Of a stretch of DNA of 64,000 nucleotides, positions 25,051 through 33,534 are shown piece by piece. A model generated the notes under the pieces. The model did not search any database, was not told the DNA's origin, and saw only the letters and a program-made list of their open reading frames with translations. The DNA lies in assembly GCF_049801075.1 (NCBI RefSeq), contig NZ_JBNAGG010000001.1, positions 1,302,001 to 1,366,000 on the forward strand, written 5' to 3'. How positions within the stretch are numbered: position 1 is the first letter of the stretch; each line of letters starts with the position of its first letter. This stretch comes from Maritalea sp049801075. Lineage in GTDB: Bacteria; Pseudomonadota; Alphaproteobacteria; Rhizobiales; Devosiaceae. The translations under genes were made by a program, and so were the position numbers.

Positions 25051-25632
25051 ATGGCAAATGAGAACGAAGACAAAAAAGACGATAAGAAAGACCCAAGCGT
25101 TGAGAAAATCCTGTTTGAAAACCGCACGGTTTTGATCACAGGCGAAATCAACGACAAGTTGGCGCGGGAAGCTTCTGGTCGTTTGTTGGCCCTTGCCGAC
25201 CATTCAGATGCGCCCATCAATGTATTTATCAGCTCGCCTGGCGGCCATGTTGAAAGTGGCGACATGGTGCATGACATCATCAAGTTCATCAAACCAACCG
25301 TGCGCACCATCGGCAGCGGCTGGGTGGCCAGCGCCGGCGCGCTGATCTTTATCGGCGCCAAGCGCGAAAATCGCCTGTGCCTGCCCAACACACGTTTCTT
25401 GTTGCACCAACCAAGCGGCGGCGTGGGCGGCAAAGTGTCTGACATTCAAATTCAGGCCGAGCAAATCAAACAAATGCGCGAACGCTTCGACATTTTGTTT
25501 GCTGAAGCCACAGGCCAAACCCCAGAAAAAATCGCCGAAGACACCAACCGCGATTTCTGGCTAAACACCAAAGAGGCGATCGATTATGGCTTGCTAGGCC
25601 GGGTGATCACCAGCATTGAAGATTTGACCTAA
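25051..25632 (+). CDS. ClpP-like serine protease (ATP-dependent Clp protease proteolytic subunit family)
   Basis: 193 residues from the ATG at 25051. An upstream in-frame ATG at 25006 has a better-spaced AAAAGG and would add 15 residues, so the start is uncertain. The first 15 residues are a lysine/aspartate-rich linker. The fold matches ClpP, with the triad visible as Ser94 (WVASAGAL), His119 (FLLHQPSGG) and Asp168 (DTNRDFW). The GASMGA-type elbow is replaced by VASAGA. It is shorter and more diverged than housekeeping ClpP and has no clpX next to it, so it is probably an accessory paralogue. A terminator follows directly. Confidence 0.85.
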   Translation: MANENEDKKDDKKDPSVEKILFENRTVLITGEINDKLAREASGRLLALADHSDAPINVFISSPGGHVESGDMVHDIIKFIKPTVRTIGSGWVASAGALIFIGAKRENRLCLPNTRFLLHQPSGGVGGKVSDIQIQAEQIKQMRERFDILFAEATGQTPEKIAEDTNRDFWLNTKEAIDYGLLGRVITSIEDLT

Positions 25633-25652
25633 GGGGTTGAGAGAGACTGAGG

Positions 25653-25677
25653 AAGCCGCCGCAAGGCGGCTTTTTTG
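25653..25677 (+). terminator. Rho-independent terminator after the clpP-like gene
   Basis: An 8-bp perfect GC-rich stem (25653-25660 and 25665-25672) with a GCAA tetraloop is followed by a T-run. Confidence 0.92.
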
Positions 25678-25705
25678 TTGGGAGTTAGATGGTTGTTTTG
25701 AGTCC

Positions 25706-25948
25706 TTAACGACGCATATTCTTGGCGATCTTAGCCAAAAGACCCGGCACCATGCCAGCCATGACCAGCAACATACCTTGATTAATTGCTTCACCAGAAT
25801 TGGATGTTGATAAATATCGCTCCGAAGCCGCAATCATGCTTTCTTGGGTATTGTACGCGGTCGCCACGTAAAATCCCATGGTGCCCCTAAGCACCCCAAA
25901 AACCAAAAGCATCCACGCAATTAACGTGCCCAATCTGACGAAAAACAA
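25706..25948 (-). CDS. Small membrane protein of unknown function
   Basis: 80 residues with two hydrophobic segments (about residues 5-30 and 57-73) and a basic C-terminus (KIAKNMRR), consistent with a small inner-membrane protein with both ends inside. No family is recognised. The longest start is a TTG at 25948 with AAAAGGG eight bases upstream; an ATG twelve codons later would cut into the first membrane segment. It is convergent with the clpP-like gene. It seems real because of the ribosome site and the membrane pattern, but expression is unproven. Confidence 0.55.
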   Translation of the reverse strand: MFFVRLGTLIAWMLLVFGVLRGTMGFYVATAYNTQESMIAASERYLSTSNSGEAINQGMLLVMAGMVPGLLAKIAKNMRR

Positions 25949-26170
25949 ATTCTAATACCCTTTTAACCAAGCAACATTTCCAACTATTGGAGAGTTAAAG
26001 CCGAGTAAAATAGTAGCGGCCTATCCAGAACTGCCGCTTTTTCCGCAAAGCCGACGACCGCTCCGAGCCCTGTTGAGACGCTTGGCTTTTGTGAGCCGTT
26101 CAAATGCTACACGTAGAAAATGAGGCTATTGACAATAGGTCGATCCAGTTTGATTGTAACCCTGCCGGAA

Positions 26171-27838
26171 TCATGCCCACTCCGTTCTTACAAATTTTTC
26201 TATACGCTCTGCCCGCTTCTTTGCTTGCGAATAATCCCAATTGCCAGATTCTTTAATCTCATTACCAACCGCCATAGTTCCACGAATCCCACAACTCAAA
26301 TAGGAATCAGCCTTCTCTTTTGGTGGTTTGTTTTGTAACGACGAATTTATTCCTGGTGGGAGCATCGTAAGGTTCCCCAAATGATGCTTGAATTCAGGCT
26401 CGACGCTTTGCGGAACAATATGCTCGATCGATTTTGCGGGGTCGACCGTCCATATCTTATTCCATTGTGACGAATTGATCATTTCCCCTGCCTGAGATGC
26501 CAGATGCTCGTCGTAACGGAAGAGAAGATATCGTAGCTCCTCAGTCCACCCCTCGTAGCAATCGTTCCAATACTCATCGTCGTCAAGCAAATCACTTAGA
26601 CCATAGTCATTTCCCAGTGCTTTTAACTCAGCAAGAATTTCATCAGACGAAAGCTTTTTAGTGTATATGTCGTGAGCCAACCTGACGTAGTCGCCGACTT
26701 TCATACGCGTGTCGGCACCTCCAAGCGCAAAAATACGAAAAGTCACATTTTCCCAAGCCCCCAGCAACTCTTCCTGCACTTCTTTCTCGAACCCCCGTAG
26801 CATGATCGATATCGCTAGGAATCTCGCGTGTGCGATTTTGGTCACTGCGGCACGCCGAATGTCATTACTTAGTTCATCTACCAAGCGAACAACATGAAAC
26901 AACCATTCTGCGGCTTCAATAATTGTTCTGAGATCACGTCCGCCAAGCTGGATCAGCGCGACAGAAGATTCTTCCTCCCCCATGACCCGGTTAGGTCGTG
27001 ATTTAATTGAGAGGGTGCCTGCAAAACGCAACGCCTCATTGCCCAACGCCTGTTTGAGCCCGAGAGTGCGGTAAATATCTTGCCAGATTTTCCGCATCTC
27101 GCGCAGGCCGTCTGCGCGGGCCCCGTCTTCCACAAATTCGAACAACGAAGACATCAACTGGCTCTTAGTCTTATCAATCCACTTCACGTCTAGGCCGCGG
27201 CTGTTCAGTACTTCAAACACTCGGTAGACGGTCGCTTCGTCAGCGAGTTCATGGTAAATCATCGATAGCCGGTTTCGAATTGTTCCGAGAAGATCGATCA
27301 GCGCCCGTTTTTTTATCCAATCTTCGACATACTCCTCACACTCTTGCATCGCATCGACGATGTTCTTGTCGGAGGCCGTAACGATCGAATTAATATCAAT
27401 TATACCCTTGCGGAGGTAACTGGTGAACACATTACTGCTATCATGGTTAGTCTGCAGAAGGACTAGCGAATGATCATCGCCTTTGACGAGAAGATCTTGG
27501 AGGTCAAGTTTTGCCCGTACATCACCCTTATCTCCACTCGCCGATAACTGTTTTTCAACAGCCTTTAAAAGAATTACTATTGTTGTGATCCGCTGCTGTC
27601 CATCCACAACCTCCACAGCTTGAAGTTCGTCTGCAGCGATTATGCGCTTCTCACGAGCAAGTGCGACGACGGTCGCCATAAAGTGCTCGCGACCGGAGCG
27701 CTGCGCCTCCTCAATATCATTGAATAGGTCCTGCCGTTGACGCTTTTGCCAAGAGTAGGCTCTCTGATAGTCAGGGATTCGGAACAGCCGCCCGTTTAAG
27801 AGCTTGGCGACCGATAGATGCACAGGACTTAGCTGCAT
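26171..27838 (-). CDS. GmrSD-type DUF262/DUF1524 protein, candidate type IV restriction enzyme
   Basis: 555 residues. The N-terminal DUF262 domain begins IPDYQRAYSW and carries the ParB-like DGQQRITTI motif at residues 79-87, which in GmrS binds and hydrolyses nucleotide. The C-terminal DUF1524 domain carries the His-Me finger nuclease motif EHIVPQ near residue 470, followed by HLGNLTMLPPGINSSLQN. In one chain this is the layout of fused GmrSD-like enzymes, which cut phage DNA carrying modified bases such as glucosylated cytosine. Base composition looks more AT-rich than the neighbours, and the gene is flanked by non-coding stretches. The functional reading is from family knowledge; a non-defence DUF262 protein is possible. 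Confidence 0.88.
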   Translation of the reverse strand: MQLSPVHLSVAKLLNGRLFRIPDYQRAYSWQKRQRQDLFNDIEEAQRSGREHFMATVVALAREKRIIAADELQAVEVVDGQQRITTIVILLKAVEKQLSASGDKGDVRAKLDLQDLLVKGDDHSLVLLQTNHDSSNVFTSYLRKGIIDINSIVTASDKNIVDAMQECEEYVEDWIKKRALIDLLGTIRNRLSMIYHELADEATVYRVFEVLNSRGLDVKWIDKTKSQLMSSLFEFVEDGARADGLREMRKIWQDIYRTLGLKQALGNEALRFAGTLSIKSRPNRVMGEEESSVALIQLGGRDLRTIIEAAEWLFHVVRLVDELSNDIRRAAVTKIAHARFLAISIMLRGFEKEVQEELLGAWENVTFRIFALGGADTRMKVGDYVRLAHDIYTKKLSSDEILAELKALGNDYGLSDLLDDDEYWNDCYEGWTEELRYLLFRYDEHLASQAGEMINSSQWNKIWTVDPAKSIEHIVPQSVEPEFKHHLGNLTMLPPGINSSLQNKPPKEKADSYLSCGIRGTMAVGNEIKESGNWDYSQAKKRAERIEKFVRTEWA

Positions 27839-28109
27839 GAAAAACGCCAGTTCAACTAGTATGAATCAAATAACACCGCCAGATTTGAGCAGCTTTGAGT
27901 ATAATAGTAAAGTCGTAGGGCTTCCGATCTGAATCCTGTATGGTGTAGACCTTGCAAGGACGGCGAGCAAATTGTTTCGAGTGGCCGCTTTTGGAGATAT
28001 GTGGTAATTGAAAAATTTGGTCTCCTGGTCCGTAAGGCTGACTTTGAGCGAGTTGGATCAAGTCCGCTGATCTTGCAAGAACTATAGGAATTGGTGAATG
28101 CTACATAGG

Positions 28110-28130
28110 CCCTCGGGTCAAGCCCGAGGG
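28110..28130 (+). repeat. TCAAG-loop intergenic palindrome, copy 1
   Basis: Perfect 8-bp arms around the loop TCAAG, followed by TGACGG. It belongs to the dispersed family also seen at 41356, 41419, 41473, 43373 and 43446. Confidence 0.85.
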
Positions 28131-28194
28131 TGACGGGTGGGCGGGTTGTTAGCGATGTGCCAAATGGCTCCCCCACCCTTGGCCCCAATTTTAT

Positions 28195-28227
28195 GCGCCG
28201 CCGTCGTTCGCTACGCTCACAACCCCG
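28195..28227 (+). repeat. GCCGCCGTCG direct-repeat element, copy 1
   Basis: The string GCCGCCGTCGTTCGCTACG followed by CTCAC and ACCCCG recurs with few changes at 41523 and 41573. It lies in gene-free DNA next to the GmrSD-like gene. Confidence 0.7.
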
Positions 28228-28389
28228 CCCCCGCCGGATGGAGCACTAAACAAACTCTGAGCAAGCGTGAGAAAGGAACGGACGAAGCCGACTGGCTGAG
28301 GATCTCGGCCAACTTTTTGGCCGCCCGCGCGGAGGTTAGGTGCTGCAAGCACCGCTCAACCGTGAGCGAAAATAGACTCGCGCAGTGAC

Positions 28390-29367
28390 CTATTTGGGGG
28401 CGGCGACGGGTTTTGGCGCGAAGCGGGTCCAGAGGGGTTTGATGATTTTTACGCCGATGGGGATGAGGATCACACCGAGGGCGAGGCCGAAGATGCCGTC
28501 TAGGCCAGCGGTGACGGTCCATTCAACAGCGCCTTCCCATGCGCCGATGGCGTGGGCTGCGTCTACGGCGATGTGGTGAATCCAATCATAGGGGGCGGAG
28601 AAGCCCATTTGGTCTAGCGCGTGCAGGATGATGGAGCCGCCAACCCAGAGCATGGCGGCGGTGCCGACGATCATCAACAGGGTCATGAATTTGGGCATGC
28701 CATAAACAATGCCACGGCCAATGGCGCGGGTTGCGCCTAGTTTTCCGCGTTCTGCCAGATAGAGGCCCACATCGTCGGCCTTCACGATCAGTGCCACGGC
28801 ACCGTAAACCAAAGCAGTGATGCCCACGGCGACCATGGCCAAAGTTGCGGCTTCCATCCACAACGTGCTTTCGGGAATGGCGGCGAGTGCGATGGTCATG
28901 ATCTCTGCGGAGAGGATGAAATCCGTTTTAATAGCGCCTGCGACCTTTTTTTGTTCTAAGTGTGCGGCATCGCCTTCGGCGTGGCTGCCATCTGGTCCGC
29001 CATGGCCTTTGCCAAACCCGAGAAAATGCGCAACTTTTTCTGCGCCCTCAAAGCACAAATATGCGCCGCCCAGCATCAACAATGGTGGGATCATCCAAGG
29101 TGCGAAGGTCGACAAGGCAAGGCCAGCAGGCAGCAGGAAAACCAGTTTGTTGACCAGCGACGCGCGAGCAATTTTCCACACCATGGGGAGCTCGCGCGCA
29201 GGGGAAAAGCCCTGCATATATTTCGGTGTTACGGCTGCATCGTCGATCACCGCGCCTGCGGCTTTGGACCCGGCTTTCACGGCCTGCGCCGTAACATCAT
29301 CAATCGATGCTGCCGCCAATTTGGCCAGCGCCGCCACATCATCCAACAATGCCATCAAACCGCTCAT
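28390..29367 (-). CDS. DUF808 family inner-membrane protein (YedI-like)
   Basis: 325 residues. The N-terminus (SGLMALLDDVAALAKLAAASIDD) and the middle (LGGAYLCFEGAEKVAHF) are characteristic of DUF808. Several hydrophobic segments follow, near 75-100, 160-185, 220-245 and the C-terminal end. CAGGAGACAGGC precedes the ATG. The family is widely conserved in proteobacteria and its role is unknown; transport has been suggested for similar proteins but is not established. It ends against the repeat-rich gene-free stretch. Confidence 0.9.
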   Translation of the reverse strand: MSGLMALLDDVAALAKLAAASIDDVTAQAVKAGSKAAGAVIDDAAVTPKYMQGFSPARELPMVWKIARASLVNKLVFLLPAGLALSTFAPWMIPPLLMLGGAYLCFEGAEKVAHFLGFGKGHGGPDGSHAEGDAAHLEQKKVAGAIKTDFILSAEIMTIALAAIPESTLWMEAATLAMVAVGITALVYGAVALIVKADDVGLYLAERGKLGATRAIGRGIVYGMPKFMTLLMIVGTAAMLWVGGSIILHALDQMGFSAPYDWIHHIAVDAAHAIGAWEGAVEWTVTAGLDGIFGLALGVILIPIGVKIIKPLWTRFAPKPVAAPK

Positions 29368-29627
29368 GCCTGTCTCCTGAAATATTATTTACGCCAGCAT
29401 CGCGGCGAGGTCTGTTGTTATGACATTCCTGAACGGTTTGTCGCTTGCCACATTATCGCTTGATTGGTTTGGTGGTTCAAGGGTTTACAGCACCTGCACT
29501 GGCTTTATCACCCAACGAGGTGGGCAGTGTTGCATTTTCGACCTATCATGGCGGCAAAGCCCTAGGAAGCAACCATTATGGTTTGTGCACGTTGTGCATA
29601 GAGCATATTTGAACAAAGGAGTTTTTG

Positions 29628-30302
29628 ATGAGCGAGAAGGCACTTTTTATCACCGGCGCATCAAGCGGCATTGGCGCGGCAACCGCTCGGCAAGCCATTG
29701 CGAATGGCTGGACCGTAGGACTGTTTGCCCGCTCGGAAGACAAACTCAACGCATTGGTCGACGAATTGGGCGACAAGGCGATTGCCCTGCCCGGTGACGT
29801 CACCGACTTTGAAAGCGTGAAGGCGGCGATGGATAAGTTTGCCGACCATGCGAGCGGGATCAACGCGGTTTATGCCAATGCGGGCACCGGCCTTTCTGCG
29901 GCAGGTACTGATGCGGGCGACCCGGACGATTGGGAGCGCATGATCAAGGTGAATGTGTTGGGCGTGTTGTGGACCGTGAAAGCGGCCATGCCTCATCTTA
30001 AGGAAAGCAAAGGGCATATGCTGTTGACTGGCTCCGCCGCGGGGCGTCGGCATATTGCAGGCTCGGTCTATGGCGCATCCAAATGGTTTGTGCATGGCTA
30101 TGGCGGCAATCTTTCTGAAGAAATGAAATCCTTTGGCGGCCGCTGCACAATCATCGCGCCCGGGATGGTGGATACGCCCTTCTTTGAGGAGCCGAAGCCG
30201 GACAAGTTGCAACCAGAGGATGTTGCTGACGCCGTTCTCCATGCGCTTGAAGCCAATGCCCGTTGCGCGGTGAACGAGATATTTTTAATGCCGACGCAAT
30301 AA
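29628..30302 (+). CDS. SDR family oxidoreductase
   Basis: 224 residues from the ATG at 29628, chosen because AAAGGAG lies upstream; a TTG one codon earlier is the alternative. Cofactor motif ITGASSGIGAATAR and a catalytic Y-x3-K in AGSVYGASKWFVHGYGGNL with its Ser in LTGSAAGRR. It resembles YdfG/serine-dehydrogenase-type SDRs, which oxidise small hydroxy acids, but family assignment does not give the substrate. It stands alone, with 260 unremarkable bases before it. Confidence 0.88.
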   Translation: MSEKALFITGASSGIGAATARQAIANGWTVGLFARSEDKLNALVDELGDKAIALPGDVTDFESVKAAMDKFADHASGINAVYANAGTGLSAAGTDAGDPDDWERMIKVNVLGVLWTVKAAMPHLKESKGHMLLTGSAAGRRHIAGSVYGASKWFVHGYGGNLSEEMKSFGGRCTIIAPGMVDTPFFEEPKPDKLQPEDVADAVLHALEANARCAVNEIFLMPTQ

Positions 30303-30520
30303 TCAAACCTCACTGTCTTGATTTGCTTCATCGTGGGCACCAACGCGCTCTTTCAACTCTAATCTTTTGAGCCAATTGAGAGGCTGGAGTTGATCGGGCT
30401 TGACTAGAAATTCAACAAAGCTCGACACCCCGCCATTTAAAACTCGCGTTAACAAACAGTTATTCCAAATCTATTATATTTTGTAACTATATTTGTCTTT
30501 CACAATTGAAAGTAGTGTGA

Positions 30521-32230
30521 ATGAGTTTGTTTGTTAGACCTTTTAAAAAGCCATCGACGCAAGATTCCTCTAGAAATGCAACATTAGAGGCAGTTTCACG
30601 CGTGCAGGCGATCATCGAGTTTGATCCGAAGGGTATTGTGCTGACTGCAAATCAAAACTTTTTGGATACTTTTGGCTACGAGCTAGAACAAATTGTTGGC
30701 AAACATCACCGTCAGTTTGTTGAGGAAAGCTACGCGAACACAGCAGCTTATCAAAACTTTTGGCGCGATCTAGCGCGCGGCGAAGCAAGTAGTGGCGAGT
30801 TTAAGCGCTTCAATAGTGCTGGCGAAATCGTTTGGATTCAGGCGAGTTACACCCCCGTTCTAGATGCCAAGGGAAACGTGGCGAAGGTGGTAAAGCTGGC
30901 CAGCGACATCACCAACGAAAAAAACCGGGCCGTTAATGATGCCGGGCAGATCGCCGCGATCAACCGTTCGCTAGCAGCAATTGAATTTGATCTTGATGGT
31001 ACGATTTTGAAGGCAAATGGGAACTTTCTTGATGCGATGGGCTATCAGGAAGCTGAAATCATTGGCAAACATCATCGTATTTTTGTTGATCCTGATGAGG
31101 CTGCAAGCTCTGAATATGCTGCATTTTGGTCGGACTTACGCAATGGGCAGTTCAAATCCGACCAATATTTACGCATAGGCAAAGGGGGCAAACGCGTTTG
31201 GATTCAGGCCTCTTACAATCCCATTTTCGATGAACATGGTACGCCCGTCAAAGTGATCAAATTTGCCACGGTTATCACGGCGCGCAAGGATGCAATGGAG
31301 GCGATCGGCCAATCATTGGACGCCTTGGCAAGTGGTGATCTGACCTGTCAGATCGAAAAAGAGTTCAATAATGATTTGGACCCGGTGCGCGTTGCGCTGA
31401 ACAAATCAATTGGCACGTTTGTGGACATTGTGAGCCGCATCAAGCTCTCAACAAGCGGCATACGTGCGGCAACGCAGGAGATTTTGGCTGGAGCAAACGA
31501 TTTGAGTGATCGCACCAATCGAGAGGCTAGTGCGATTGCGCAAACAACTTCATCTGTGGAAATGCTCGCTTCGACTGTAGAGGCCAATAAGAAAAGTGCC
31601 TCGCACGCATCAGAAGCGACAGACACGTTGAGCGTGGGCGCAGCAAATGCCGATGAAGCGATGGGTCGTGCAACAGGCGCGATGACCGCAATTGCTGAAT
31701 CCTCTTCAAAAATCTCAAATATCATCAGCCTGATTGATGATATTGCGTTTCAAACCAATCTGCTGGCGCTGAATGCGTCAGTCGAGGCGGCGCGCGCAGG
31801 CGAAGCCGGCAAGGGTTTTGCGGTGGTTGCGGTTGAGGTGCGTCGGCTTGCCCAATCTTCCGCAAATTCGTCGACCGAGATTAAGCAGCTTATTGAGCAG
31901 GCCTCCAAGGAAGTTGGCGGCGGCGAACAGTTTGTGAAAGACGCAACGGAAAAAGTGCGGGCCATGTTGACGGATATTTCCCAATCCAACGATGTGGTGC
32001 GGCAAATTTCCAGCGCAACGAGCGAACAGGCCAACACCATCAACGAAGTGAGCTTGGCGATCCGCGAGATCGACGAAATGTCTCAACGCAATGCGGCGCT
32101 GGTGGAGGAAATGAATGCTGCGATTGAGCAATGTGAGCGCCAATCATCAGATTTAGACATGATGGTCGAGCAGTTCAAACTAGACGAACGTGGCAGCGGC
32201 GCTGCCCACACCCATCGTTCAGTGGCCTAA
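30521..32230 (+). CDS. Soluble methyl-accepting chemotaxis protein with two PAS domains
   Basis: 569 residues and no membrane segment. Two consecutive PAS domains are visible: residues about 25-135 (IEFDPKGIVLTANQNFLDTFGY) and about 145-255 (IEFDLDGTILKANGNFLDAMGY), both with IVGKHHR or IIGKHHR and WIQASY, so they are tandem duplicates, probably binding haem or flavin. A HAMP-like linker leads to the MA signalling domain with the hairpin tip LIDDIAFQTNLLALNASVEAARAGEAGKGFAVVA. It would report cytoplasmic redox or oxygen state to the CheA/CheW array. No che genes are in the window. Its last 12 bases overlap the convergent methyltransferase gene. Confidence 0.92.
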   Translation: MSLFVRPFKKPSTQDSSRNATLEAVSRVQAIIEFDPKGIVLTANQNFLDTFGYELEQIVGKHHRQFVEESYANTAAYQNFWRDLARGEASSGEFKRFNSAGEIVWIQASYTPVLDAKGNVAKVVKLASDITNEKNRAVNDAGQIAAINRSLAAIEFDLDGTILKANGNFLDAMGYQEAEIIGKHHRIFVDPDEAASSEYAAFWSDLRNGQFKSDQYLRIGKGGKRVWIQASYNPIFDEHGTPVKVIKFATVITARKDAMEAIGQSLDALASGDLTCQIEKEFNNDLDPVRVALNKSIGTFVDIVSRIKLSTSGIRAATQEILAGANDLSDRTNREASAIAQTTSSVEMLASTVEANKKSASHASEATDTLSVGAANADEAMGRATGAMTAIAESSSKISNIISLIDDIAFQTNLLALNASVEAARAGEAGKGFAVVAVEVRRLAQSSANSSTEIKQLIEQASKEVGGGEQFVKDATEKVRAMLTDISQSNDVVRQISSATSEQANTINEVSLAIREIDEMSQRNAALVEEMNAAIEQCERQSSDLDMMVEQFKLDERGSGAAHTHRSVA

Positions 32231-32962
32231 AGCTCCGGCTTTTCGGTAGACCGAAATATGCGACTTGCTGTTGGCGGTGAACGGGTTTCGCTGCCAATCG
32301 GCAAAGCGATGTTCGAGCTGCAAGCCAGCTAGTTCAGCCATCAAATTCATCTCTGGCGGATAGGCATAGCGCATGGGCAACGGCACAAGTTTTATGCCCT
32401 CATTTGTGATGCGAATGCGTTGGAAATGGAACTTTTGTGCCAACGGATCGTGCAAAGCGGCTTCCAACCATGCATGGTCTTCCCCCACCCGTTGGGTGGA
32501 AACGCGCTGATGATCTTTAAAGCCTGATAGATCCGGCACGAATGTTTCCAGAATGAACCGTCCGCCCGACTTTAGATGCTTTGCCGCATTTTTGAAGCAA
32601 TCCACCTGATGGGCCTGGGAGGTGAGGTTGAACAGGGTGTTGTAGACCAGCAGAACCATATCAAACTCGCCACCGACTTCGATGTAGGCGAAATCCCCAA
32701 TTTGAGACGGCACATCACCACCGGGTTTCGCGCGCATTTTATCGACCATTTCGGCACTGCCTTCGATGCCGACAAGCTCAAAGCCCGCCTCAACAAGGGG
32801 AATGGCCACCCTGCCCGTGCCGATTGCAAATTCTAGAATACGGCCTTGATGCCCATAGAATTTGACGAACTCAACAATCTGATCAGCATTGCCCGGATCA
32901 AATTGAATGTCATAATCTTCTGCATTGAGTTGACCAAACTGGTCTGGTGTAAAGTCAAACAT
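32219..32962 (-). CDS. Class I SAM-dependent methyltransferase
   Basis: 247 residues. The SAM-binding motif I is ILEFAIGTGRVAIPLVEAG (about residue 40) with the acidic residue of motif II in LVGIEGSAEMVDKM; FDMVLLVYNTLFNLT forms motif IV. It falls in the broad Methyltransf_25 type group, acting on a small molecule or nucleic acid that cannot be named. GGAGGGG precedes the ATG at 32962. The gene converges on the chemoreceptor and the two reading frames overlap by 12 bases. Confidence 0.88.
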   Translation of the reverse strand: MFDFTPDQFGQLNAEDYDIQFDPGNADQIVEFVKFYGHQGRILEFAIGTGRVAIPLVEAGFELVGIEGSAEMVDKMRAKPGGDVPSQIGDFAYIEVGGEFDMVLLVYNTLFNLTSQAHQVDCFKNAAKHLKSGGRFILETFVPDLSGFKDHQRVSTQRVGEDHAWLEAALHDPLAQKFHFQRIRITNEGIKLVPLPMRYAYPPEMNLMAELAGLQLEHRFADWQRNPFTANSKSHISVYRKAGALGH

Positions 32963-33027
32963 ATCGCCCCTCCAATGCCGGAGTGTGGCGGAGGCACCAT
33001 GCGCTGACTAGTGCAATTGGGTGACAG

Positions 33028-33534
33028 CTAAAGCCCTTTTTTGATCGACTCGTGCAGGGAGTTGATCAGCTCGCTTTTCTGGGTAGCCACCTTATCATCA
33101 TGCTCATGCTGCAGGGCCCAAGAGATAGCGTTGATGTGCAGTTGTAAAATGTCCTGCTCTTTTTCCAACAGGTCTGGCACTGCCCGAATGGCGGCGCAAA
33201 GGCTTTTGCCCACTTCCCCCACCAACTTGTAGCCAAAGGTGGCGGCCTGCCCTTTCAGATCGTGAGCGCACATAAATATATTGTCTAACCGTTCTTTAAA
33301 CGGTGTATCTGACGCCAAGTAAGCTTTCATATCCTCGACAGCTTTTTTGACGAGGTCTGGATAGTTTTCGCCAAGTTTGCGAATGCGTTGTTCGGCGGCA
33401 AATTCCATTTCTTTCAATGTGTGACCAGAATTGGACCGAATGACCTCAGCCAGTCGATTGCGTGGCGTGTAAAACTCCACATCATCCGGATTTCCCTTGG
33501 ATTTATTGAGGTGCTCATCTTTATTTTCACTCAT
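33028..33534 (-). CDS. Histidine phosphotransfer (Hpt) domain protein, pair A
   Basis: 168 residues from the ATG at 33534, which overlaps the upstream response-regulator stop; the open frame extends much further into that gene and should not be used. The Hpt H-box is CAHDLKGQ with His91 as the expected phosphorylated residue. An N-terminal module (VEFYTPRNRLAEVIRSNSG) is shared with the second copy at 34392-34895. Hpt proteins relay phosphate between a hybrid kinase and a response regulator, here presumably the one encoded directly upstream. No histidine kinase is nearby. Confidence 0.87.
   Translation of the reverse strand: MSENKDEHLNKSKGNPDDVEFYTPRNRLAEVIRSNSGHTLKEMEFAAEQRIRKLGENYPDLVKKAVEDMKAYLASDTPFKERLDNIFMCAHDLKGQAATFGYKLVGEVGKSLCAAIRAVPDLLEKEQDILQLHINAISWALQHEHDDKVATQKSELINSLHESIKKGL

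Larger units (their letters stand above)
27839..28389. other. Gene-free stretch of about 550 bases with repeats
   Basis: No credible gene is seen on either strand between the GmrSD-like gene and the DUF808 gene. Short open frames here lack ribosome sites and protein-like composition. The right half contains a TCAAG-loop palindrome (28110-28130) and a copy of the GCCGCCGTCG element (28195-28227), both also found around 41.4-41.6 kb. The stretch looks like decayed or repeat-inserted DNA at the edge of an accessory insertion. Confidence 0.6.

Noticed and set aside
27856..28388. Several short open frames in the 550-base gene-free stretch
   Set aside because: None has a ribosome site or recognisable sequence, and they overlap repeats.
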